This document shows, piece after piece, positions 46,629 to 57,290 of a stretch of DNA of 64,000 bases. The notes beneath the pieces are model-generated. The model saw only the letters and a program-made list of their open reading frames with translations. It searched no databases and was not told the DNA's origin. The number at the start of each line of letters is the position of its first letter. The first letter of the stretch is position 1. Position numbers and translations under genes: made by a program. This stretch comes from Alnus glutinosa (taxonomy: Eukaryota > Streptophyta > Magnoliopsida > Fagales > Betulaceae): NCBI RefSeq assembly GCF_958979055.1, contig NC_084888.1, positions 3,428,001 through 3,492,000 of the forward strand. Direction: 5' to 3'.

Positions 46629-47466
46629 GGAAAATTGCACCATTTGATTTATGGGGTTGGATTAAATTACATATTGCTCCCTTTGTTATGAAAATTAATA
46701 GTCCTTGTGGTTAGTAATAATTACAAATCGATTCCTGAAGTTAAATTATGTTAAAAATTTTAACAGATTCTGTCAAGAAAAATGTTATTTGCATTTCAGG
46801 TGCACAACAGGCGTACAACACCCCCTCACATGGGAGTGAGCCCCACACCTGAAGTGCAAATAACAAGCCTCTTCTGTCAAATGTCACGTCGGCACCACGT
46901 GTCGCCAATAAGATGGTGACAAATGTCTATCTTAATAAAAAAAATATAAATTTATTAAAAAATATATAAATAAATATAAATTTATTAAAAAATATATAAA
47001 TATACTTATTTTTTAAAAAAATAAAAAAAGAAAAAAGGAAAGGCAGCCACCCCCTTATCCCCCGCCAATGGGGGTGGCCACCTAGTAGATCTAAAGGTGG
47101 CTAGAAGGCCACCCCCAGGCCATTGGGGGTGGCGTGCCGCCACCCTCGACGGCCACCCCTTGCTTTTTTGGTTTTTTTTTTTTGTTTTTTTTTTTATTTT
47201 TTTTTTTTAATTTTATTTTTATTTTTATTAAAAAAATAAGTTTATTTTTTTATTTTTTATTCAGATGAACACGTGTCGCATTTTGATTGGTCTGACGTGG
47301 CGCTGACGTGACATTTAACAGAATCTGTCAAAAAATTTAACAGAATTTAACGCCAGGGATTGATTTGTAATTATTGCTTACCACAAGGACCTCCCATGAA
47401 CTTTTTAAACCATAGGGAGTGAAAAATAATTATGACATACTACAGGAACCAATGGTGCAATTATCC
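46629..47466. mobile_element. Long-TIR element with GC-rich hairpin core
   Basis: Ends GGAAAATTGCACCAT and ATGGTGCAATTATCC are inverted, and inverted similarity continues for about 150 bp (AATAATTACAAATCGATTCC.. against ..GATTGATTTGTAATTATT; AACAGATTCTGTC against AACAGAATCTGTC). The core (about 47040-47165) has repeated GGGGTGGC/GCCACCCC stems. An 81-bp hairpin MITE is inserted at 46784-46864. No clean duplication was found; long TIRs suggest a Mutator-like type. Confidence 0.65.
46784..46864. mobile_element. 81-bp hairpin MITE nested in the long-TIR element
   Basis: It starts GTTATTTGCATTTCAGGTG and ends CACCTGAAGTGCAAATAAC, reverse complements with one mismatch over 19 bp. The interior is also palindromic (CCCCTCACATGGGAGTGAG). 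It interrupts sequence whose inverted partner in the other arm has no such insert. Confidence 0.6.
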
Positions 47467-47468
47467 CA

Positions 47469-48115
47469 TTTACAAATCGCTTCCTGGAGTCAAATTCCGT
47501 AAAAAATTTAACAAATTATGTTATGTACCACGTCAACGCCAATAAAATGATGATACATGTCGATCATAATAAAAAAAATATAAATAAATAAAACTGAAAA
47601 AGTTATTTATTTTTTTAAAAAAATAAAAATAAGAAAATGGTAGTTGTCTGCTAGACAACCACCCCCAAAGGTGGCCGAGGGTGTCACATAGCCACCTCTA
47701 GAGGCTATAGGCCACCCCCAAAGGCAAATCCTTAGGGGCTGGGGGTGGTCGCGCGCCACCCCCAGCCACCTCTAAGGGTGGCACACAGCCTCCACCAAGG
47801 GCTGGGGGTAGCTGCCTAACCCGCAGCCACCTATTTTTTATTTTCAATTTCTTTTTTTTTATTAAAAATAATAATAATAATAATTTTTTAAGTTTTATTT
47901 ATTTATATTTTTAATATATTTGTAATTTTTTATTACGATTGACACGTGTAGCTTTTTTATTGGCGCGGAAGTGGCGCCTAACGGAATCTGTCAAAACTCC
48001 AGGGAGCATTTGTAAATTAAGCCAACCACATGGATCTCTAAATTAATTTTAATACTGGATGAAACGATTTGTAATTTAGGCCAACCACAGAATTGATAAT
48101 GTAATTTTTCTTACA
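47469..48115. mobile_element. Second, related long-TIR element, partly truncated
   Basis: The inner sequence parallels its neighbour: ACAAATCGCTTCCTGGAGTC at the left, mirrored by ACTCCAGGGAGCATTTGTAA at the right, with AACGGAATCTGTCAAA and another GGTGGC/GCCACC-rich core at about 47640-47830. Its left end directly adjoins the right end of the previous element and lacks the outermost TIR. Same family, older copy. Confidence 0.5.
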
Positions 48116-48340
48116 TTTTATTTGAACTCATCATTTGAAATAAACCGCCCGAATTATGTTAACATATACTTGAAAATAAAAATAAAAATACATACTCCCC
48201 TCAAATTATCATCCAACCAATCCAATAAAAGAAAAGGTCAAAACAAGCACTTACACGCACACTATTTCCATGGCAGGAGACAAGGAGGCATTTACATCCC
48301 ATGAAGGCAGAACCATTGCACCGTATCTATACAATATTTA

Positions 48341-49125
48341 GGGGTAATTACATTTTCCCCCCATGAATTACCGGCCTGTGTCATTTTGCTCCCACGAACT
48401 ACCACTTCGACCAAAAGAGAGCATCAAACTACCATTTTTACACACTTTGCCCCCTTCTGTTAGTCAAATTCATGCAAAGACTTAAATGCCCTAACTCAAT
48501 TTCAAAAATGACCTAAATACCCTCATCTTAAAAAAAAAAAAAAAAAAAAACAAACAAACAAACCTGAAGGAAAAGGGGTGGCAGCAGGTGGCCAGGTGGC
48601 CTACGAGCCACGCCGGCCTAAGGGGTGGCCGCACGACCACCCTAAGTCTTTTATAGGGTGGCCGCACGGCCACCCTAGAAAATGACCTAGGGTGGCCGTG
48701 CGGCCACCCCTTAGGTCGGGGTGGGCCTCGAGCCACCCCATAGGTGGCCGAAGCCACCTCTGGGGGTGGCTCACAGGCCACCTGGCCACCTCAGGGGTGG
48801 CGGCAGCCACTCTTTTTCCTTCAGGTTTTTGTTTTTTTTTTGTTTTAATATATTAATTTTAATATTTTTTAGGGAAAACTTCAATTTACCCCCATGAAGT
48901 TGTCACCAATTTGCAATTCTAACACCAATGTTTTAATTTTGTTAATTGCACCCCATTAAGTTTTAGAAATTTTCAATTCACCCCCTTCCGTCTAAATCAA
49001 CCGTTTGACTTAACGAAATCAAACAAAAAGACAGAAATACCCTCATCAAAACGCAGCATTTTGTGAGGGTTTGTTTTTTTTTCTTCCTTCTTCTTCTCAG
49101 CAAAACGCAGTGTTTTGCACTGAAC

Positions 49126-49168
<43 letters not shown>

Positions 49169-50091
49169 CAACAAAACGCAGCGTTTTGCTGAGAAGGAGA
49201 CTCAGCAAAACACTGCGTTTAGCATTCCCTGTCTCCTTCAACAATCGGCCGACGCAAACCCTAGGCCGACGAAAACCCGTTAATCCTCACTTGGAAATAG
49301 CCCTCCATGGAGCGTTGAAGCTTGGAGAAGGTTCACAAAACGATGTCGTTTTGTAAGTCTTCTCCAAGCTTCAAAACGGCACCGTTTGTGTGTCGAGCCC
49401 TAAAACTCGTCGGGGAAGACGGCCTCAATGGTCTTCCAGACCTGGACGAAATTCCTTCGATACACGACCCACCTCGAAAATTTCTATTTGCGCTGGCATT
49501 CATCGCGCGATCCATCTCCGTCAAGGACGACCCGCTCGCCGCCAACCGATTGACGCCGTCTTCCCCGACAACCTGCTCCCTGATAGGGCCATGATGTTTT
49601 GAACGAAAACGGCACCATTTTGTAGAGGGAAATTTTGGTTTTGGTGTTTCACAAAACAGTGTTGTTTTGTAGAGGGCATTCTGGTCAATTTTCATCCCTA
49701 ACAGGCACGTGAACGGCACATGAGGCAAATTTCGTTAATTCAGACGGATGATTTGGACGGAATCCCTAAATTGAAATTTTTTGAAACTTAATGGGGTGCA
49801 ATTAACAAAATTGAAACATTGGTGTTAGAATTGCAAATTGGCGACAACTTCATGGGGGTAAATTGAAGTTTTCCCTATTTTTTATTAATTACTGTAGAGG
49901 GTATTTTGGTCTTTAAATCAAAATTAACGGTAAAAAATGGCATATTCCATCCAAGTTAACGAAATTCCTGACGGAATGGGCCAAAGTGTGTAAAAATGAT
50001 AATTTGATACTCTCTTTTGATCGAAGTGGTAGTTCGTGGGGGCAAAATGAAACAGGCCGGTAGTTCATGAGGGGGAAAAGGTAATTACCCC
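48341..50091. mobile_element. Outer Mutator-type long-TIR element, split by a nested element
   Basis: It starts GGGGTAATTACATTTTCCCC and ends GGTAATTACCCC, the family of 25897-26394. The flanking 9-mers CAATATTTA (48332-48340) and CGACATTTA (50092-50100) match at 7 of 9 positions. If the nested element (48872-49875) and one duplication are removed, the two halves rejoin in the same order as in the intact relative. A GC-rich stem-rich block of GGGGTGGC and GCCACCCC units lies at about 48570-48810. Confidence 0.85.
48872..49875. mobile_element. Nested Mutator-type element with perfect 9-bp duplication
   Basis: It starts GGGAAAACTTCAATTTACCC and ends ..TTGAAGTTTTCCC; inverted arms extend over about 100 bp (CACCAATTTGCAATTCTAAC mirrored at the right). 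Flanks TATTTTTTA at 48863-48871 and 49876-49884 are identical. The interior (49040-49690) is GC-richer and not inverted, like filler captured from elsewhere, and carries eight CAAAACG-N-CGTTTTG quasi-palindromes and a poly(T). Frames at 49322-49728 stay open on both strands, but I recognise no protein. Confidence 0.88.
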
Positions 50092-50486
50092 CGACATTTA
50101 TAATGAACGCATTTCTACTTACAATAATTGAGCCTAAATTTTTCCTTTTAGTAAGTGAGAATAATTTTTTTTAATCTTCATGTACAAAAAATGTTCACCA
50201 TAACCAGAACGGATAAAGGAAAAATCAAACGCATGAAGCCCGAATGAAAAAGCAACAATACTGTTAATTGAAATTAATTTATCCCTTCATAACTTCAGCG
50301 ACCATGTCAGATATGTAAACAAATTACAAAACTATAATTACTAACCAAATCAAAAAGATAAAATGGGTGGAAGAAAAAACTACAGGATCATACTCACTGC
50401 CAAAATTGTTTCTTTCGCCTTAACTAAAAATGGATGCAAAATTTATCTAAAATATAAACTTGGCTTTATAGTTACACTACAAGCAG

Positions 50487-53400
50487 CTATCTAGTCTTGT
50501 GAGCTTTGCCCAACTTCTTCTTTCTTTTCTTCACAGCCTTGGGCACTTTGTTCTTGCGAGCCTCCCTCTTCTCCTCCTTGACTTTCTTTTTGTTCTCTTT
50601 TCTAGCAGCTTTTTTATACTCCGGAGTCTCTGCTTCAGATTGAGATGAGAAACTCGCTTCGGAATCGCTCGAGTTCTCTTCGTCTTCAACTGCTTGAGAC
50701 TCTGTTATGTTCTCGGAAGGATTAGAGTGACCAGCTGTGTTAATAGATGACCCTTCAGAAGGCTCTGCTGCCTGTTCAGCTGGAGACCGCTGACCTCTTG
50801 AAAGAGCGTCCTTGAGTCCTGTGATAGTCTGGTAATACATATCTTCAGTGTCCTGCCCACTGGTTATCCGTTGCACATCCTCCTCAGCATTCTTCACATG
50901 TTCTAGCGTCTTTGGGATGAATGACTGTAAATAACAACAGAAAAGGAAAAACACTCAAACAATTTATGAGTAATCAAAATTAAACAGGGTCCACTGTATC
51001 AATGAATTTTGATTCTTCACATGCATGCTCACCGGCTTCAAGTATCAATCTTTTACCAAATTTCAGTCCCCACAAAAACCAAAACAAACCAGATCTCTCA
51101 TTTCATGGATTTATGTGTATAATGCAAATCAAGTGGAGGCAAAGACTGGTGTATCACATAAAACCAAAGTTCAATTAGAACTGGTTCAGGCTGTCAAATC
51201 GGCAATAAATGCCATGCTTAATGTTGATGAAAAGAAAGTCCAATAACATAATACCACTGTCACACTTTTTTTTTTTTTTTTGATAAGTCAGGGAGGTTAC
51301 CTGCACAAACACAGAATCTGCAATTTCATCTTCCACAGATATGTCTCCTCTAGCCAAAATTTTTTGTTGCACCTGAAACGAATTGAAAGCAGTCACAATA
51401 AAAATATCCTCAAGTCCTTTACAAATTTGAGAGTATAAATTACCAAACCTCTTCCAGATAACTGTCCACAGCCTCATCAGCAATAGAAGGATCAACTATA
51501 AAATCAAAGAGTTCACGAATTGTCATAACAGCTACACCATGTTTTCTAAAGAAATCCTGCATGCCACCAAAGCTTAATTAACACATACTTCTGACTATAA
51601 GCACTTTTAGTTTGATATTTTTGGTTAGAGAGAAACACACAGAAATATGAAGACAATCTTCACGTAGGAAATCAAGGGCATGAGGGTGATCAAGATCAAC
51701 TGACTGAGAGACATCTATAATATACAAGTGACCCTGCGAATCAGGAAGAAAAATAAATCAAAATGTCCACAAATTACACATGGAATCAATTCAATATTAG
51801 CAAAAAAGAAAAGAAAAAGAAAAGCATACAAAAATATAATTGGGGCTCACCTCAAAATAAAGTATGTTATATTCGCTGAGGTCTCCATGCACCAGTTTGC
51901 ACTTTTGATATAATGTCCGCATTGCAATAATCATCTGAGAAAAGAAATGCCAAGAAGATACTTTGATCATTTAAACAAGACAGCAAATTATTACACTAAG
52001 CCCTTTTCACTTGCTGAAAGAAATCTATCATAGAAGCATTTGCTGTTATTGCGTAAACCAATACCTAATTTATTAAAACAACAAAAGAATAATTTCACAA
52101 AATTAAGCATATCAAAAGACAGATGATTTTATATAACGAAAACATCTCTCTATCCAGGCTGCTCCAACCAGATCTATTCAAGTGATAAACCTCACATATA
52201 CAATCAACCATTCTGCCATCATTCTAGATGACAGGTTCCACTTGACATAACTAAGTACCTATAAGTCGACGTCAATGAAACATCCACCACCATCTTATAC
52301 AGCAGAGACCACTTAATAACTAATCGCTCCCAACATTCTAGAAAGAAGGTTCCACTCCACATAAACTGAGAATTCTTGAAGAAAGACTAAAAAGATATGG
52401 ACAGACCTCCACATAACCTTCACGTAACCTGTCAAGAGATAAGGCAGCATCCTTAAGTCGAGGTGCAGCCCAACCTGCTTTCCCTGTACAAGAACAACCA
52501 CCAATAAACTTCAACAACTGTACTTTAGAAGCCCAAACTCAACTCCATTCACAAGAGACTACGTGAGAAGGAGAAGAAATGAAATGAAAACGAAAAAAAT
52601 ATTATGGTAAACACCTTAAAGTTAAAATGACTAAGAATGTATTTAATCTGTATCGAGGATAACTGCAGGGACTCCACTTACTACTAAAATATATGACCAA
52701 TATGCAGGGGGCTGGGAGCCAAATTTATTGGTCTTTGCACAAAATTCTGATTAAAAAGTCACGCCCATCTAACTAAATTTATTATAACACACGCATACAC
52801 ACAATACCTATGAGTTCCATGACCAGAACATGAAGTCTCAAAAGAATTGGAGCAGGGCACCTGATTCCCGCTGCCTTTAGCCTGCAGTTCACAATGACCA
52901 TATTAAATACGATATGACAGCATTGATTCTCGAACAACTGAAATACATTGATCCTCCACTAGATCTTGATACTTATGCTGAAATAAATTGTCATCTCCTT
53001 TCCATAAACTTAAAATCCTAAAAAGACAAATGATTTTATAAATTGTCATCAAAAGCATCAGGAACAATGTGTCTTACCTCATAAGGTTCCTCATCTCTTT
53101 CTCGGCCCATGTTTTCACCATTTTCCTGGGATTATGCCTGCAGTATCCATGTCTGAAACGGTAGTCACCTTGCACATAACGATCTCTGTCCCTGTTATTG
53201 TTTAGATCACCAAGTTAAATTCGTTATCAAGCTACAAACAAGTACAAAGTCTCTGAACCATGGAACTAAGCCACAAGCTAAATTCATTATTAAACTAAAA
53301 GGATCACCTGGACATACTTAAATACCAGGACAGAAGTTTTATATACTTTGATGGCCAGTTCCTGACCATCAGATCTGGTTGCATGATAAACATTTGCCTG

Positions 53401-54639
53401 TTGAAAAGAATGATTGCAAGATAAGGACACATTAACCAACAATTCAGACTTTGTAAGAATTGAAACTGGTACATGCTATAGGTATCAGTACAGAAATGAA
53501 AACTAGCACTGCATTACATACTTCTTTTCCTGTAGAAATACAGCCATTAATATCATGAAATACACCTCGATTCAGCATCTTAAATAAAACCATGCGAGTT
53601 CTTGGATCAATGGCCTGGAGGAAAATAGAAAGAGAATCACGTAAAAGTTTCTGTTTTTTAATATTTCAAGAATGTCAATAAAAGATTACAATGTTTCACC
53701 TGCTCAACGGTCGCACGGTCTGCTTTCTCAGTAGTTTTAGTTTTACCAATGGCCATCTCTCGAACACTTTCACGAATAGCAGTCGTCACAGTGTTTGACA
53801 TGCTTACGTTCAACCTCCCCTCCCACTCCTGCACTATCAATTGATTTGGTCAAAAGTGAAAAGTGGACACAAACACATCCAATCAAGCACAACCCAAACA
53901 AAAATGGAAAAGTAGCGATACATACATTTATAGTAAAAATAATAAGATTGTTTACGACTTATATTAACAAAAAGGGTAAATTCAAATCCAAGAAATTAAG
54001 ATATAATCCCTTAAAACCAAATCAACTAGCTCAAAAAATGTGTTTAAAGCACAATGTAATTTGGACATCACATATTAACCTCAATTTCACCAAAATTTTC
54101 GAAACTAAGACTATGCATTTCTTTTCAAATTAATTAGTATACTACCCACAAATGTGAAACTTAATTATGGTCTCTAAGAACCAATTGAGCAACTTTTGTC
54201 TAAGAAAAGTGCAATTCCCTAGCACCCTATTTGGTCAACAAGATAAGCAACACTGTACATAATAAAAGAACATGGAAATTCATCAAATTCGCCATCTTTT
54301 CCTACAATTCAATCACATAAATTGCATACAGAAGGAATATACCTCCAAAGGCGAAGCTCGAATGTGATTGGCAAACCTCTGGTTCCGATTTGAGAGCGGT
54401 TGAAGCGTCGACGTATTTGGGCGAGAGTGCAGCCCTCCGTGAGCGTTGGGACGCCTCGAGTTGAGTGCGAAACTCCCCTCCATAGCTTCGTTGTCATCCT
54501 TGGAGTCCAACCAATCCAACGCGTCTCCGATTTCTGAGTCCGATGACCAAAGCTCTTCTTCCTCTTCCTCTTCCCCTTCCTCTTCCTCTTTCTCTTTGCC
54601 TTCATTCACGGCTACTGGTTTCGCTTCCATAACGGCCAT
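50487..54639 (-). CDS. RIO1: RIO1 atypical protein kinase/ATPase
   Basis: Exons in coding order: 54639-54343, 53828-53700, 53614-53522, 53397-53318, 53191-53078, 52881-52808, 52483-52407, 51934-51851, 51733-51641, 51556-51449, 51372-51301, 50924-50487; 1659 nt, 552 aa. RIO1 acts in late cytoplasmic maturation of 40S ribosomal subunits. Features: Glu-rich N-terminus; ATP loop STGKEANVY at 169-177 (RIO kinases have this in place of a glycine-rich loop); Lys190 in LAIKVYK; the [17 protein letters not shown] segment from 201; catalytic loop HGDLSEYN at 304-311 with Asp306 and Asn311; metal-binding Asp323 in [10 protein letters not shown]-terminal acidic then Lys/Arg-rich tail, with a nuclear-signal-like stretch. 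All key residues are present and all phases fit. Length is normal for plants. Confidence 0.96.
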
Positions 54640-54651
54640 TAGAGCGTTGCG

Positions 54652-54660
54652 TTAGGGTTT
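54652..54660 (-). promoter_or_regulatory. Telo-box upstream of RIO1
   Basis: AAACCCTAA on the minus strand, 13 bp upstream of the RIO1 start codon, so probably in the 5' UTR. Telo-boxes are frequent in the upstream regions of plant ribosome and translation genes, which fits a ribosome-maturation kinase. A second partial motif (CAAAACCCTGA) lies near 54714-54724. Confidence 0.5.
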
Positions 54661-55688
54661 TGCAATATTTTCTGTTTGTGTTCCAGGGAAAGGTGTAAAT
54701 AAATTGATTATCTCAGGGTTTTGCAAGATGAGGAGGGTCCGTCTCTTTAGGGCTATGTCCCAAGTTGATCTATACGTGTAGTTTAAAAAAAAGGGAGAAA
54801 TGTTAGGTACCCAATCTTTTATCAAGAGATGGGTACTAAATTGATGTAGAGCTTATTTATTGGAGATGATCAAAACAATTAACAAAATTAAATGCTACTT
54901 ATAGCCAATTCATATTATTCTTTGAATATAACATATTCTTGGACCAATTTATTTGAACATAGTTGATAAACTAAAATAATTATTTAGACGTCAGAAAACA
55001 CTACCTATTTTCCCAAAATCACCCGTTCCCAAACAGCTGGCATGAACTCCGTGTTGTCTTAAAACTTTAAGTGAAATTGCTCTAGTTTTCGACATAATAC
55101 AAACTTTAATATGTAAAAGATCTATTAAAGCCCTAAAAAATTGCCAACAAAGAAAAATATGATATATTAGCCGATCAAACAGTCTAAGAGTAACGAATAT
55201 GTCACAAGTGGCAGTGTATAAGGGAATATAAAGATGCATATTGCGGCTTAAATTTGGGGAATAAACCAACAAACAAAAATAACCCGCGAAAGAGAACTAA
55301 AGGTTAACGAAACATTGTTCGAATTAAAAACATAAGAAAAACAATTAAACCACACAGATCTCTCTCAACAAATACATAGAGCAACCATTTTGTAAGGTTC
55401 TAAAGCGAAATATGATAAGAAATAGAGAAATAGGATAATTGGATAAATTCTGGAATATAAATTGTACAAAAGTAGCTAATTCGAGATAGCTAAGAAAGGA
55501 TCACAATTAAAATGCTTCAGTCCTCCTTTTCCTACTGTTAAGCCCATCTTAAATAGGATTAAGAATCCTAATTAACTGCCCAATAATCTCCACAATTGCT
55601 ATCAACTCCCCCAGAAACACACACAACTGCTACACGGTAACTTCCCACACACAACTACCCACTACAGGTTAACTACCCATAAGCAAAA

Positions 55689-55689
<1 letters not shown>

Positions 55690-55722
<33 letters not shown>

Positions 55723-55799
55723 GTACTCCGGCTCCCTCTGCGGCTGCCAACACCAGAAGAACCCAAAGGAATAAGAAAGGGGGCGGCGCTTTATATATA
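55690..55799 (-). promoter_or_regulatory. Orphan minus-strand TATA box with downstream (CT)n leader
   Basis: TATATATAAAG lies at 55799-55789 on the minus strand. About 70-110 bp downstream is a (CT)n tract (GA on the plus strand, 55690-55719), a layout usual for plant core promoters and 5' leaders. No convincing ORF follows before RIO1; the 55272-54991 frame is unsupported. It may drive a non-coding RNA, be a relic, or belong to an element. Confidence 0.35.
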
Positions 55800-56761
55800 G
55801 TTAGAGATGTGGCGGTACCAAATTGAACCCCAACCACCAAGTACTTCTACACGGCGCACGGGAGTCCCTCCAGGCTGACGTGGCAACACGCCACGTCAGC
55901 CCTTTTTGTTTAAATAACAAAAATTCAAAATTTTAAAAACCTGCGTTAAACACGAATGGAGAAGCCATTTCTCCCAAAAAAAAATTTCCCCCAAATCTTT
56001 CCCTCCTCCCTCCACCCACCAGCTACCACCGCCACCAATACGTCCATCTCCATCTCCGGCCACAAGGTACCGTGCGGTCTCTATCCACCGTACCCGACGA
56101 CCCATCCACCAGGTACGACCCATCTCCGTCTCTATCCACGACGACCCATCTCCGTCTTTATCCACGACGACCCATCTCCATCTCTTCCCACCGTACAGCT
56201 CCGACGAGCCCATCCGAAGCCGCCGACGAGGCCAGCACATAGGATCCTCGTGACTTGGTGGACCCGCCTATTCTCAACTCTCGGCTACGAAAGAAAGAAA
56301 AGTCAGTCATAATAATTTTATGATTGACCAATAATATCACCAAAAATCAAAATAAATTTGTCTCATGCGGTTGGCTTTTATTTGTTATGTGGTATATTGA
56401 ATATTGCCGTCAACTATCCGTGCTTCAAATACAAGTCAGTATAACAAATTCGTTGTCGTCTCTCAAATATTTCCATTAATGATCAGTAATAATTCAATGG
56501 ATAAAATTTCCTTGGCAATATGATTTCAGAGGATAGATACACTTTTTTATTTTTTAAAGAAATATTTGGTTTTATTCTCATGCATATCTTTTGTTCATCT
56601 CCTTGCATATCTTTTGTTCATCTCCATATAAGAGATGTGCAACTTCACTATTGAATTTATAAGACCACACGTGAATTTCACAGATTTAGTGATAAATGTG
56701 CAAGAAAATTGCATCAAACACATCTTCTTCTTTTATTCTTTTTTTTTTAAAAAAAAATAAT

Positions 56762-57010
56762 GGGGTAATTACATTTTTTTCATGATCTATCGGTCATTGT
56801 TAATATGCAACCACGAAGTGACATCCTCATCAAAATAGAGCATTGAACTACTATTTACATACCAAAACCCCAATTCCATCAGACAAATTCGTGAAAAGAT
56901 TCAAATACTTTAACTTAAAATCAAAATTTACATATCATACCCTCCAAAATAAACAAATACAAAAAAAAAGACAAAGAAAAGAAAGGGGCCCTTAGGGGGC
57001 GGGGGGTGGT
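56762..57010. mobile_element. Left-end fragment of the GGGGTAATTAC Mutator family
   Basis: The fragment starts GGGGTAATTACATTTTTTTC and keeps the order of the intact copies: CATTGTTAATATGCAACCAC, CATCAAAATAGAGCATTGAA, ACTACTATTTACATACC and GACAAATTCGTG. It ends in a short GC-rich segment (GGGGGCGGGGGGTGG). No right end is seen. Confidence 0.6.
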
Positions 57011-57290
57011 ACGAGTTATCCCTAAAATAATGCTATTCAATAGACGAGTAATGTTTTATACAAAACTCTTATCCTCAAATGTGACGTAATTTAAAAAATC
57101 ACCATTAAATCAAAATTCAATAGTCATCCATTCCAAATTTAATGCTAATTTTAATGTAACATTCTCTCAAATCTTTAAAGATTGTTAACATGACATATTT
57201 GGATTTTTTTTCAAAGGAGGAAAGGGGGAAGTATATGAATTGGGTTGTTTGGGTTGCCCCACCCATTTCTCGACAGATTTGGATTTTTAT

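Larger units (their letters stand above)
46479..50486. other. Transposon-dominated region between J-domain and RIO1 genes
   Basis: The region holds the J-domain gene promoter side, two related long-TIR elements (46629-47466 and about 47469-48115), and a nested pair of Mutator-type elements (48341-50091). The open frames around the poly(T) at about 49133-49168 (poly-Phe and poly-Lys) are low-complexity artefacts. Confidence 0.7.
54661..57290. other. Intergenic region upstream of RIO1, with orphan promoter-like segment
   Basis: No gene was recognised. It contains a (GA)n tract at about 55690-55719, a minus-strand TATA box at 55789-55799, a segment at about 56050-56200 with short tandem units of the type CGACGACCCATCTCC, a left-end fragment of the GGGGTAATTAC Mutator family (56762-57010), and a partial GAGTAATGCTA-family MITE at about 57044-57170. 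The frame at 55956-56312 is mostly the tandem units and is unlikely to be coding. Confidence 0.5.

Noticed and set aside
46479-46643. N-terminal extension of the J-domain protein from an ATG at 46643
   Set aside because: It passes through a poly-Lys stretch encoded by a T run and is not presequence-like; the ATG at 46478 directly gives an Arg-rich mitochondrial leader.
49063-49356. ORFs with poly-Phe or poly-Lys around 49063-49283
   Set aside because: Produced by a T run of about 36 bases; low-complexity, inside a mobile element.
55956-56312. 118-aa Pro/Thr-rich ORF
   Set aside because: Mostly made by short tandem units (ACGACGACCCATCTCC type), with a competing open frame on the other strand.
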